Source: SHWB01 sp050246875
Lineage (GTDB): Bacteria > Pseudomonadota > Alphaproteobacteria > UBA6615
Reading direction: 5' to 3'
Length of the DNA: 64,000 nucleotides
NCBI GenBank assembly: GCA_050246875.1
Contig: JBFWVF010000007.1
Location: forward strand, 124,001 to 188,000
Shown here piece after piece: positions 1-7,831 of the stretch. Each line of letters opens with the position of its first letter. Position 1 is the first letter of the stretch. Position numbers and translations under genes: made by a program. A model generated the notes under the pieces. That model worked only from the letters and a program-made list of their open reading frames with translations, was not told the DNA's origin and ran no database searches.

Positions 1-2
1 CG

Positions 3-389
3 CAGGCGGTGATCGACGGGATACTCGCCCCCTGGCTGCGGGAACTGGCTATCCGCATCGAGGAAGTCCGCGACGACGGCCTCGTCGCCCGCATGCCGTG
101 GGGAAAAGCCATCGCGCGCCAGGACGGCATCGTGCCTGGTCAGGCCATCATGGCCTTCGTCGACAGCGCCATGGTGGCGGCCATCGCCGCTCGCCTCGGC
201 GGCTTCCGACCGATGGCGACAGTCGACATGGCGACGACCTTCCTGGCGCCGGCCCGCGAATGCGACGTCGTCTGCGACATCGCCTTTCTGCGCGTCGGCC
301 GCCGCCTCGTCTTCGCCTCGGTCGACGTCCGCACCGATGCCGGCACGCTCGTCGCCCGCGTCACCACGACATGGACGCTGCCGGGCTGA
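3..389 (+). CDS. PaaI-type hotdog-fold thioesterase, 5' end probably outside window
   Basis: The reading frame is already open at the first bases. A GTG at 9 could be the start, but the product would be only 126 residues, slightly short for the family, so the true start is probably upstream. The sequence has the hotdog-fold layout of PaaI/YbgC-like acyl-CoA thioesterases: a segment around residues 43-60 reading GQAIMAFVDSAMVAAI (the long helix that packs in the hotdog), then TVDMATTFLAPA and a final strand pair ending RVTTTWTLPG. Such enzymes hydrolyse acyl-CoA thioesters in the cytosol. It converges on the amidohydrolase gene with a gap of only 6 bases. The thioester role fits the nearby CoA-dependent catabolic genes, but the substrate cannot be read from the sequence. 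Confidence 0.75.
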   Translation, partial: QAVIDGILAPWLRELAIRIEEVRDDGLVARMPWGKAIARQDGIVPGQAIMAFVDSAMVAAIAARLGGFRPMATVDMATTFLAPARECDVVCDIAFLRVGRRLVFASVDVRTDAGTLVARVTTTWTLPG

Positions 390-395
390 TACGCC

Positions 396-1415
396 TCAGT
401 CGAGGCCGAGCAGTTCGGCGACCGTGCCGCCGCAGATCTTGGCCCGCTCGGTGGCCGAGAAGTTCGTCTTCTCGATGAGTCCGACCGGGTCGGCCTCGGC
501 CATGTCGAACGGGTAGTCCGTCCCGAGCATGACCTTGTCGGCACCGGCCAGATTGACGAGATACTCCAGGGAATCGGCGCGGAAGACGACCGTGTCGTAC
601 CACAGCTCACGCAGATAGTCGCTGGGCCGCCGGGCGATCTGCTTGCGCAGTTCGGGGCGCACTTCCCACGCGTGGTCCATGCGGCCGACATAGTACGGAA
701 AGTATCCGCCGCCATGGGCGATGACGAAGCGGATGCCGGGGTGACGGTCCAGCACGCCGCCGAAGACGAGATGCGTGATGGCGATCTGCTCTTCCAGCGG
801 CTGCCCGACGGCATTGTGCATGAAGTGCGGGATCAGGCGCCGCCCGTCGTTGAAGCCGACCGGATGGACGAACAGCACGGCCTTCTGGCGTACCGCTTCC
901 GCCCACACCGGATCGAAGCGCCGGTCCGACAGCTCGACGCCGTCGATCCATGTCGAGATGATGAAGCCGCGGATGCCGTGCTCCAGCACGCACCGCCGCA
1001 ATTCGCCGACCGAGGCCTGGGCGTCCTGCAGGGGCAGCGCGCCCATCGCCACGAAACGGTCGCTCGTCGCGGCGAGCGCTGCAATCTCGTCGTTCTGCAA
1101 CCGGGCCAGTTCGGCGCCCAGCGAAGGGTCGGTCCAGTAGTAGTACTGGAACGGGATCGGGCTGATGACCTGCATGTCGACACGCTGGCGGTCCATGTCG
1201 GCCGCCCGTGCCTCCAGCGACACCAGCTTCGGCATCACCAGCGGAATCTGCTGCATATCGTAGCTGCGCGCATCGGGATGCGCCCAGAACATGTAGGTAT
1301 CGCGATCCGGCCCGACGACATCTGCGGCCGTGTAGTGGCGGTCGACGAGTTCCTTGGCGGCGCGGGAGAAGCCGTGGGCGTGCATGTCGATGACGGCGCG
1401 ACGCGACCCGGCCAT
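396..1415 (-). CDS. Amidohydrolase of the ACMSD (aminocarboxymuconate-semialdehyde decarboxylase) family
   Basis: The 339-residue product is a metal-dependent amidohydrolase-fold enzyme. H12 and H14 form the N-terminal HxH metal site. H184 (LFVHPVG), H234 (IAHGGGYFPYYVGRMDHA) and D300 (MLGTDYPFDM) fit the remaining metal and catalytic positions of ACMSD-like decarboxylases and hydratases. The GGGYFPYYxGR stretch is characteristic of this subfamily, which usually acts on carboxylated aromatic or ring-cleavage products. The ATG has a strong AAGGAGG site upstream. The gene follows the TRAP permease genes but is separated from them by a perfect hairpin. Inferred role: catabolism of the compound imported by the TRAP system. 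The exact substrate is unknown. Confidence 0.85.
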   Translation of the reverse strand: MAGSRRAVIDMHAHGFSRAAKELVDRHYTAADVVGPDRDTYMFWAHPDARSYDMQQIPLVMPKLVSLEARAADMDRQRVDMQVISPIPFQYYYWTDPSLGAELARLQNDEIAALAATSDRFVAMGALPLQDAQASVGELRRCVLEHGIRGFIISTWIDGVELSDRRFDPVWAEAVRQKAVLFVHPVGFNDGRRLIPHFMHNAVGQPLEEQIAITHLVFGGVLDRHPGIRFVIAHGGGYFPYYVGRMDHAWEVRPELRKQIARRPSDYLRELWYDTVVFRADSLEYLVNLAGADKVMLGTDYPFDMAEADPVGLIEKTNFSATERAKICGGTVAELLGLD

Positions 1416-1430
1416 GAGGGGCCTCCTTCA

Positions 1431-1465
1431 AAATGCGACGCCCGGCCGTCAGGGACGGCCGGGCG
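1431..1465 (-). terminator. Hairpin between TRAP permease genes and the amidohydrolase
   Basis: Positions 1439-1450 and 1454-1465 are a perfect 12-bp inverted repeat around a 3-base AGG loop. Read on the minus strand it is followed a few bases later by TTTT. It lies between the dctM stop and the amidohydrolase start, so it could attenuate read-through into that gene. Confidence 0.6.
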
Positions 1466-1483
1466 CGCAACACGGTCTTGCGA

Positions 1484-2854
1484 TCAGAACTTTATCTGCA
1501 CCAGATACATGGCGATCTGCGGGAACACCATGATCAGCACGAGAACGATGAACATGGTTGCCGCAAACGGCGCAGCCCCGAGGAAGATGTCCTTCAGCGA
1601 GATGTTCATCTCGCCGACGGTACTCTTGATCGCGTAGCAGGCGAGACCGAACGGCGGCGTCAACAGGCCGATCTCGACGCCGATGACCGTCACCACGCCG
1701 AACCAGACGAGGTCGACCCCGAACGGCTTCAGCAGGATGATGAACAGCGGCACCGTGATCAGCATGATCGACACCGAATCGATCAGCGTCCCGAGGATGA
1801 TCAGGATGATCACGTAGAGAACCAGCAGCATGAACAGGGATGCATCGAGCGATTCGATCCAGTGCGAAAGCTGGGTCGGCAGGCCCGAAACGCCGAGCAT
1901 GCGGCTGTAGAGGCTCGCGGTGATGATCAGGAACAGGATCGAGGCGGTGACGTGTCCCGTCTCGACCAGCACCGACCACAGCCGCGTGAGCGTCAGGCGC
2001 CGCCGGAGCAATGCGATGACGAGTGCGCCGAAGGCACCCGCTGCGCCGGCCTCCGTCGGCGTGTAGACGCCGCCGTAGATGCCGCCCATGACCACCGCGA
2101 TGAGCACGACGATGGGAATGAGCAGATAGATCATCCTGCCGAACGAGAGTTCCTCCTCCTCGACCAGCGTCTCGCCCCGCGCGGCGGCCAGCTTGCGGCG
2201 CACCTCGAGCGGCTCGAAGGTCTCGGGATCGGCGATCGCCGACGGCCGGACATAGCCAAGGAACAGGATCAGCGCGAGGTAGGCGAGCGTCAGCATGATG
2301 CCGGGCCCGATGCCGGCGATGAACATGTCGCCCACCGACTGCTCGGCGACCAGCGCGTAGACGATGAACAGCACGCTCGGCGGGATGAGCATGCCCAGCA
2401 CCGACGAGCCCGCCACGACGCCGACGGCGAAGCGCGGATTGTACTTGAAGCGCAGCATCTCGGGGACCGAGATGCGGGTGAACACCGTCACCGAGGCGAT
2501 CGACACGCCGGTGATGGCGGCGAAGATGGCGTTGGCGACAACCGTTGCCATGCCAAGGCCGCCGCGGACCTTGCGGAAGAACTGGTATGCCACCTGATAG
2601 GTGTCTTTTCCGAGGTCCGCGACGCTGACGAGCAGGCCCATCAGTACGAACAGCGGAATGACACCGAACAGGAAGTCGTTGATGGTTTTCGACGCGGCCT
2701 GGACCAGCAGGCTGATGGCAATGTCGATATTGCCCTTGATGATCCAGACAGTGACGAAGGAGATGAGCCCGAGCACCACCGGCACATAGAGGCCGATGTA
2801 GATGAGCACGAGCATCGCCAGGACGGAGAGCGCTCCGATCTCGAAACTGGACAT
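1484..2854 (-). CDS. dctM: TRAP transporter large permease (DctM family)
   Basis: The 456-residue, very hydrophobic protein has the length and multi-helix pattern (about 11-13 membrane segments) of TRAP large subunits. It contains typical DctM signatures such as GSSVLGMLIPPSVLFIVYALVA and EIGLLTPPFGLACYAIKS near the C-terminus. It forms the sodium-coupled translocation channel in the inner membrane and works with the DctQ subunit and a periplasmic binding protein. Its start overlaps the dctQ stop at 2854, which indicates translational coupling. A hydrophilic cytoplasmic loop rich in Glu/Arg lies around residues 195-225. The substrate is not evident; the neighbouring CoA and ACMSD-type enzymes suggest an organic acid. 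Confidence 0.93.
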   Translation of the reverse strand: MSSFEIGALSVLAMLVLIYIGLYVPVVLGLISFVTVWIIKGNIDIAISLLVQAASKTINDFLFGVIPLFVLMGLLVSVADLGKDTYQVAYQFFRKVRGGLGMATVVANAIFAAITGVSIASVTVFTRISVPEMLRFKYNPRFAVGVVAGSSVLGMLIPPSVLFIVYALVAEQSVGDMFIAGIGPGIMLTLAYLALILFLGYVRPSAIADPETFEPLEVRRKLAAARGETLVEEEELSFGRMIYLLIPIVVLIAVVMGGIYGGVYTPTEAGAAGAFGALVIALLRRRLTLTRLWSVLVETGHVTASILFLIITASLYSRMLGVSGLPTQLSHWIESLDASLFMLLVLYVIILIILGTLIDSVSIMLITVPLFIILLKPFGVDLVWFGVVTVIGVEIGLLTPPFGLACYAIKSTVGEMNISLKDIFLGAAPFAATMFIVLVLIMVFPQIAMYLVQIKF

Positions 2855-3468
2855 CAGTGCGCGCCCCTCGACGTCGATGCTGCGGGCACTTCACCCGTCG
2901 TCAGCACCTTGAGATGTCCGACCGCCAGCAGCAGGAACTGCAGGGACAGGACGACCGAGCCGATGACGATCAGCCCCCAGCTTGGCCATTCCGGGAAGGT
3001 GAACACGCCGACGTTGCCGACATAGTAGCCCTCCTTCCAGGACGTGATCATCTTGGGGTAGCTGCCCCAGGCGATGAAGGCGAGCATGAAGGCGCCGGCG
3101 ATTTCGAAGCAGACGCCGAGCGAGTAGCCGAGTTTCGGCACCTTCGTCAGCAGCGTCGAATAGAACGCGTCGGACCGGATCATGCGGCCGGAGCGCAGGG
3201 CGTGCGCCGCCTGCAGGAAGACGACCGCGACGATGCCGACCTCGGTCAGCTCGGTCACGCCGTCGAACGGCGAATTGAAGACGTAGCGAAAGAAGATGTC
3301 GGTCGTGATCATCGCCATCATCGCGAAGATCAGCGCCGTACCGATGGTGTTCATGATGACGGTAAGCGCCTCGAACGACAGCCACCGCTTCGGCAGGAAC
3401 GCTGCCGCCACCATCGTCGGATCGACCATCTCGTACTGGTCGTCCGGCTTATTCCCGGTACTACTCAT
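2854..3468 (-). CDS. dctQ: TRAP transporter small permease (DctQ family)
   Basis: The product has four membrane segments (roughly residues 43-65, 80-97, 125-148 and 165-185 counted from the ATG) and the DctQ-type VTELTEVGIVAVVFLQAAHALRSGRMIRSD segment (given here only as a recognisable core). I place the start at the ATG at 3468 because GGAGG lies 8 bases upstream; an in-frame GTG at 3495 would add nine residues without a good ribosome site. It partners with DctM to hold the binding-protein docking site. The gene overlaps dctM at its stop. A possible 29-codon leader ORF ends across its start codon. Confidence 0.88.
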   Translation of the reverse strand: MSSTGNKPDDQYEMVDPTMVAAAFLPKRWLSFEALTVIMNTIGTALIFAMMAMITTDIFFRYVFNSPFDGVTELTEVGIVAVVFLQAAHALRSGRMIRSDAFYSTLLTKVPKLGYSLGVCFEIAGAFMLAFIAWGSYPKMITSWKEGYYVGNVGVFTFPEWPSWGLIVIGSVVLSLQFLLLAVGHLKVLTTGEVPAASTSRGAH

Positions 3469-3550
3469 CACCGGCCTCCGCGCATAGCTGCCCACCGCAC
3501 CGACGGCTGTCGGCGCGGCATGCGCTCGCGGAGAGCGCTGCTGCGACCAT
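3461..3550 (-). CDS. Possible 29-residue leader peptide overlapping the dctQ start
   Basis: An ATG at 3550 has an excellent ribosome site (GGGAGGAGG about 9 bases upstream). The frame runs 29 codons to a TAG at 3461-3463 that overlaps the dctQ ATG by eight bases, a geometry expected for translational coupling. The peptide starts MVAAALSASACRADSRRC and resembles nothing I recognise. Alternatively the purine run could be chance, or part of a longer untranslated leader. No conservation evidence is available. Confidence 0.3.
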   Translation of the reverse strand: MVAAALSASACRADSRRCGGQLCAEAGDE

Positions 3551-3834
3551 CTTGATGCCTCCTCCCAATTGGGCGCCCCAAACGCCCGACCCTGTCAGCT
3601 CCCGCCGCCCCGAGGAGAGCTGTCACCGGCTCCCCAACCGGCAACATATCGAAAGCGCTCTTTTCTAGAGGCGCCCCAAAGCGGCGGCAAGCGCAATCGG
3701 GGGTTCGTTCCGCGCCGTGAACCCACGTCACGTCTGCCATGCGACCTGCGCAGGCGACGCGTGGGACGTGTCCGCGCGACCGGCCGCCGACCTGTGGGAT
3801 GCCGGCCCGCGGCCTGTCGCCCCGGCAGCGAAAC

Positions 3835-3856
3835 GGGGCCCGGACATCCGGGCCCC
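3835..3856 (-). terminator. Hairpin downstream of first DctP gene
   Basis: A perfect 10-bp stem (3835-3844 with 3847-3856, G/C only apart from one A-T pair) with a minimal loop lies about 30 bases beyond the stop of the minus-strand binding-protein gene and is followed by GTTT on that strand. The U-run is short, so termination may be partial and allow read-through to dctQM. The rest of the 3551-3887 gap (about 340 bases upstream of dctQ) shows no gene or other recognisable element. Confidence 0.55.
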
Positions 3857-3887
3857 GCACGCCTGTCACGATGCTGCCGGGCCGCGG

Positions 3888-4982
3888 CTATTCGCGGTCC
3901 CAGTGGCGCACGATCGGCTGGTTCGCCGCGCGCATGGTGTCCATGTACTTGGTCAGGATGGCCTTGCCCGCGACGCCGGTCTTCTCGAGATCGGCCGCCC
4001 ACTCCTTGGCGGCGTTGGGAATGGCCATCACCCAGGCCTTCTTCTCGTCGGCGGTCGGGTGAAATATCTCGGTCTTGTACGTCGCCTTGCACCAGTCGAG
4101 GGCTTCTCCCGCGCCGCCGAGTACCAGCTTGGTCGCGTTGTCGCTGTGTTGCGGCGCCGCGGCCATCATCGCCTGTTTGACCTCGTCGGGCAGCTTGTTC
4201 CAGACGTCCTTGTTGAACGTCACGCTGTGGCCCTGGACCGGCCCCATGTTGCCGTCGAAGATGAAGGGGGCCTGCTCGCAGAGCTTGAAGCTCTTGAGCG
4301 ACTCCGCCCACACGATGACGCCTTCGTAGATGCCGGTATTGAGCGAATTGTAGGCATCCGCGAGGTTGGTGGTCACGCCGGTCGAGCCGGCCGCGATGAT
4401 CCACGGCAGGTTGGCACCGGCGGCCCCGATCTTCTTGCCCTTGAGTTCGGCGACCGTCTTGATCGGCTGCTTCGAGATGACGAAGTAGTTGTCGACCGGG
4501 CCGGTGAGCACAAGGTTCACCATATTGAGGCTGTCCCAGATCTTGGCGAAGGCCGGCTCGGTCTTTTCCATGCCGTTGAGCGTGCGCACGACCAGATCGA
4601 GGCTGTTCGAGGTGAACGGCGTCACGAAACTGATCTTGTGCAAGGGCAGCTTGTCGGCGTGGAAGGCCGTCACGATCAAACCGACGTCGCCGATGCCCGA
4701 CTGCACCGCATCCGGCTCGCCGCGCGGCTTGACGATGGTGCCGCTGAAGCCCTCGTTCCACTTGATCTTGTACTTGCCGGTCTTGGCCAGCGCGGCGTCG
4801 ACCGCCGGCATGTAGACTTCCTTGAACGACCGCACCCAGGTCGCCGCCGGCGGATAGCCGGAAACCGCCGTAACATCGATCGTCTGCTGGGCCTGCACCG
4901 GCGCAGCCAGAGTCGCCCCTGCGACGACCGCCGCTGCCAGCGCAGCGAAGCGGCCCGCGGGCTTCGTATTCGACTCCAACAT
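3888..4982 (-). CDS. TRAP transporter substrate-binding protein, DctP family (paralogue 1)
   Basis: The product is about 364 residues. It starts at the ATG at 4982, which has AGGGAG 8 bases upstream; the longer frame to 5204 lacks support. Residues 1-31 form a signal peptide ending in AAPVQAQQ, so it is periplasmic. The mature part has the DctP two-lobe organisation with the segments VSGYPPAATWVRSFKEVYMP, GIGDVGLIVTAFHADKLPLH and LKGKKIGAAGANLPW, and it ends in AANQPIVRHWDRE. It captures the solute and delivers it to DctQM, whose genes lie just downstream. It is clearly homologous along its length to the next two binding-protein genes, which points to local duplication. The ligand is unknown. 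Confidence 0.92.
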   Translation of the reverse strand: MLESNTKPAGRFAALAAAVVAGATLAAPVQAQQTIDVTAVSGYPPAATWVRSFKEVYMPAVDAALAKTGKYKIKWNEGFSGTIVKPRGEPDAVQSGIGDVGLIVTAFHADKLPLHKISFVTPFTSNSLDLVVRTLNGMEKTEPAFAKIWDSLNMVNLVLTGPVDNYFVISKQPIKTVAELKGKKIGAAGANLPWIIAAGSTGVTTNLADAYNSLNTGIYEGVIVWAESLKSFKLCEQAPFIFDGNMGPVQGHSVTFNKDVWNKLPDEVKQAMMAAAPQHSDNATKLVLGGAGEALDWCKATYKTEIFHPTADEKKAWVMAIPNAAKEWAADLEKTGVAGKAILTKYMDTMRAANQPIVRHWDRE

Positions 4983-4994
4983 TGTCGCACTCCC

Positions 4995-5085
4995 TGGTCG
5001 GCGTGCTTTTTCGACGGCACCTCCCTGCGCCGTTATTCGGATTGCACGTGAGACGGCGCCTCCCTGCGCCGTCGCCGGAATTGCA
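4995..5085. repeat. Imperfect direct repeat upstream of DctP paralogue 1
   Basis: Two copies of a block with core CGGC(A/G)CCTCCCTGCGCCGT occur about 38 bases apart (near 5015-5033 and 5053-5071), each followed by a similar CGG(A)ATTGCAC stretch. They sit in the untranslated leader of the binding-protein gene. They may be remnants of a tandem duplication or operator copies; the function is unknown. Confidence 0.4.
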
Positions 5086-5175
5086 CACGCGCGGCGCATG
5101 GCGCGCAACGACAAATTCGTCAGATGAGGAATATCAGCGACCGAACCCGGCGCAGGCCGAGGCCGGAACGAGAAA

Positions 5176-5197
5176 GGGGCCCGGTTGCCCGGGCCCC
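5176..5197 (-). terminator. Hairpin downstream of second DctP gene
   Basis: Positions 5176-5184 pair perfectly with 5189-5197 (9 bp, GGGGCCCGG) around a TTGC loop, followed on the minus strand by CTTTC. It lies about 45 bases past the stop of the second binding-protein gene and closely resembles the hairpins after the other two paralogues. Confidence 0.55.
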
Positions 5198-5242
5198 TCG
5201 CCAAGACGCCGCCGGCAAGCGCCAGCGGCGATGCCTACACCG

Positions 5243-6328
5243 CTACTCGCGGTCCCAGTGACGCACGATCGGCTGGTTTGCCGCCCGCATCGTGTCCATG
5301 TACTTGGACAGGATGGCCTTGCCCGGGTGGCCCTGCTTCTCGAGGTCCTCGGCCCACAGCTTGGCTTCGTTGTTGAGCGCGAACACCCAGGTCTTCACTT
5401 CCTCGGCGGTCGGCTTGAAGATCTCCGTCTTGTACGTGGCCTTGCACCACTCGATGGCCGCGGTGGCGCCGCCGACGACGATCTTGGTCGCCGCGTCGCT
5501 GTCCTTGGGCGCCATCTCCGTCATCACCTGCTTCACCGGAGCCGGCAGCTTCGCCCACACATCCTTGTTGAAGGTAATGGTGTGCGCCTGCACCGGGCCC
5601 ATGCCGCCGTCGAAGATGTACGGCGCCTGCTCACAGACCTTGAAGCTCTTCGCCGCCTCGGCCCACAGGATCACGCCCTCGTAGATGCCGGTATTGAGCG
5701 AGTTGTAGGCATCGGCCAGGGTCGTCGACACACCCGTCGCGCCGGCAGCCGTCACCCAGGGCAGGTTGGCACCGGCGGCACCGATCTTCTTGCCCTTGAG
5801 GTCGGCGGTCGACTTGATCGGCTTCTTCGACAGGATGAAGTAGTTGTCGACTGGCCCGGTGAGCACCAGGTTCACCATGTTGAGGCTGTCCCAGATCTTG
5901 CCGAAGGACGGCTCGGTCTGTTCCAGCTTGTTCATCGTGTTGACGACCAGGTTGAGGTCGTTGGCGACGAACGGCGTGACGAAGGTCAGCTTGTGCAGCG
6001 GCAGCTTGTCGGCATGGAAGGCGGTGACGATCAGGCCGAGGTCGCCGATGCCCGACTGCACGCCCTCGAGTTCGCCGCGCGGCTTCACGACGGTGCCGCT
6101 GAAGCCCTCGTTCCAGGCGATCTTGTACTTGCCGTCCTTGGCCAACGCCTCGTTGACCAACGGCATGTATGTTTCCTTGAACGCCTGCACCCACGTCGCC
6201 GCCGGCGGATAGCCGGAGATCGCCGTCAGGTTGATCGTCTCGACCGCGTGCGCCGGCGCCGCCAGGGCCGCCGTACCCGCGGCGGCCAGCAGGGCTCCAC
6301 GCAGCGTCATACCTAACGATCGGTACAT
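5243..6328 (-). CDS. TRAP transporter substrate-binding protein, DctP family (paralogue 2)
   Basis: The product is about 361 residues. The ATG at 6328 has GGGAGGAAAGT directly upstream, which decides the start over an in-frame Met 12 codons earlier. A signal peptide of about 29 residues ends in AAPAHAVE. The body is closely similar to paralogue 1: the SGYPPAATWVQAFKETYMP, GIGDLGLIVTAFHADKLPLH and LKGKKIGAAGANLPW segments are shared almost residue for residue, and both end in VRHWDRE. Periplasmic solute capture is the family role. The gene has its own ribosome site and a terminator-like hairpin, so it may be expressed separately from dctQM. Confidence 0.92.
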   Translation of the reverse strand: MYRSLGMTLRGALLAAAGTAALAAPAHAVETINLTAISGYPPAATWVQAFKETYMPLVNEALAKDGKYKIAWNEGFSGTVVKPRGELEGVQSGIGDLGLIVTAFHADKLPLHKLTFVTPFVANDLNLVVNTMNKLEQTEPSFGKIWDSLNMVNLVLTGPVDNYFILSKKPIKSTADLKGKKIGAAGANLPWVTAAGATGVSTTLADAYNSLNTGIYEGVILWAEAAKSFKVCEQAPYIFDGGMGPVQAHTITFNKDVWAKLPAPVKQVMTEMAPKDSDAATKIVVGGATAAIEWCKATYKTEIFKPTAEEVKTWVFALNNEAKLWAEDLEKQGHPGKAILSKYMDTMRAANQPIVRHWDRE

Positions 6329-6515
6329 ACTTTCCTCCCGTTCCGTGAAATGGCCAGCTTGCACGCTGGCGTCCGCCTCTATTGCCGCACGCCCGGTTCA
6401 TCCAGCGCAACAGGCTTTTTCGTCAATGAACATAATTTCTCGTATGTGAACCGCGCGCACACCGGCCGTGAAATATCTGGTCGTCATGCCGGCGCGCGAG
6501 CGCGCGAAAGAAAAC

Positions 6516-6537
6516 GGGGGCCGGTCACCCGGCCCCC
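6516..6537 (-). terminator. Hairpin downstream of third DctP gene
   Basis: Positions 6516-6524 pair perfectly with 6529-6537 (GGGGGCCGG) around a TCAC loop. On the minus strand the stem is followed by GTTTTCTTTC, the best U-tract of the three hairpins that follow the binding-protein genes. Confidence 0.65.
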
Positions 6538-6580
6538 GAGGGTCGTTCGGTCACGGGCCGGGGGCCCGGCCGTTCGTGAA

Positions 6581-7672
6581 CTAGTCGCGATCCCAGTGAC
6601 GCGCGATCGGCTGGTTCGCCGCCCGCATCGCGTCCATGTAGAAGGTCAGGAATTCCTTGCCGGGAATGCCCTGCTTCTCGAGGTCGGCAGCCCAGTTCTT
6701 GCCGACCGGCGGCAGCGCGTCCGCCCACTTCTGGCGATCTTCCGGCGACAGCCTGGAGATCTTGAGGCCGAGTTGCTCGGTGCAGTTCTTCTGGCCGCGC
6801 ACGGCGCCTTCCGCGACGAGACGCGCAGAGTTCTGCTGGTGCACCGGCGTGGCGCCGAGGATCGCCTGCTTCACCTCTTCCGGCACCGTCTTCCAGAAGT
6901 CGAGGTTGACGTTGAGCGTGTGCGCCTGCACCGCCGTGATATCGGCGTCGAGCATGTACTTGGCCGGCTCGCAGAGCTTGAAGTTGCCCATCGCCTCGGA
7001 CCAGCCGATCACAGCCTCGGAAATGCCGGTGTTGAGGTGCTGGTACCAGTCGGTGAGCGCGCTGGTGATGCCGGTCGCGCCGACCGACGTCACCCAGATC
7101 AGGTTCGGTCCGGCGGCCGAGATCTTCATGCCCTTCATGTCTTCGAGCTTGGTGATCGGCACCTTGGAGATGACCTGGTAGTCGTCGACCGGCGTGGTCG
7201 AGACGATGCTGGTCTGGCCCAGCTTGGCCCAGCCCTGCTGGAACTGCGGGAACTTGGTCTCCATCGCCGACACCGTCTTGCCGACCAGCAGCATGTCGGT
7301 GGTCACGAACGGGGTGTAGTAGGAGATGCCATAGTGCGGCATGCGGTCGAGATGGAACGCGGTGACGACGATGCCCATGTCGGCGAGGCCGGTCTGGACC
7401 GCCTCGAGCTCGCCGCGCGGCTTCACCACCTGGCCCGAATGGGCGAGGTTCCACTCGATCTTGTACTTGCCCGTCTCGGCCAGCTTCTTGTCGACGGCCG
7501 GGACGTAGTGATTGATGAACGAATCGATCCAGCTCGCGGCCGGCGGATAGCCGGAGACGAAGCCGATCTTGACCGTTTCAGCCGCCTGCGCGGACGCGCC
7601 GAATCCAATGACGGCGGCAACGAAACCCGCCGCCGCCAGCCCGCTGCCTGCGAGCCGCCTGGCTACCTGCAT
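6581..7672 (-). CDS. TRAP transporter substrate-binding protein, DctP family (paralogue 3)
   Basis: This 363-residue protein starts at the ATG at 7672 with AGGAGA upstream. Its signal peptide (about residues 1-30) ends ASAQAAE. It shares the family layout with the other two (SGYPPAASWIDSFINHYVPA, VKPRGELEAVQTGLADMG, LEDMKGMKISAAGPNLIW, and a C-terminal AANQPIARHWDRD) but is clearly more diverged than they are from each other. It may therefore bind a related but different ligand. It is the first of three tandem binding-protein genes that precede a single permease pair in the same orientation. Confidence 0.92.
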   Translation of the reverse strand: MQVARRLAGSGLAAAGFVAAVIGFGASAQAAETVKIGFVSGYPPAASWIDSFINHYVPAVDKKLAETGKYKIEWNLAHSGQVVKPRGELEAVQTGLADMGIVVTAFHLDRMPHYGISYYTPFVTTDMLLVGKTVSAMETKFPQFQQGWAKLGQTSIVSTTPVDDYQVISKVPITKLEDMKGMKISAAGPNLIWVTSVGATGITSALTDWYQHLNTGISEAVIGWSEAMGNFKLCEPAKYMLDADITAVQAHTLNVNLDFWKTVPEEVKQAILGATPVHQQNSARLVAEGAVRGQKNCTEQLGLKISRLSPEDRQKWADALPPVGKNWAADLEKQGIPGKEFLTFYMDAMRAANQPIARHWDRD

Positions 7673-7831
7673 CCAATTGTCTCCTGTGGTTCGAAACGAT
7701 TGCCGTTGAGTTCGCTTACCTGCGCTCGCCGCAATGCCTGAAAACCGAGCGGATTGCAGTCCCCGCGCAGCGGGAACCGCAATCCGCCGACGGCGGCCTG
7801 CCTGGCCACCGTAACCAGAAGGTACTACCTG

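Noticed and set aside
4983..5204. Extended N-terminus for the first DctP protein
   Set aside because: It would place 74 residues before a classic signal peptide; the ATG at 4982 has a proper ribosome site.
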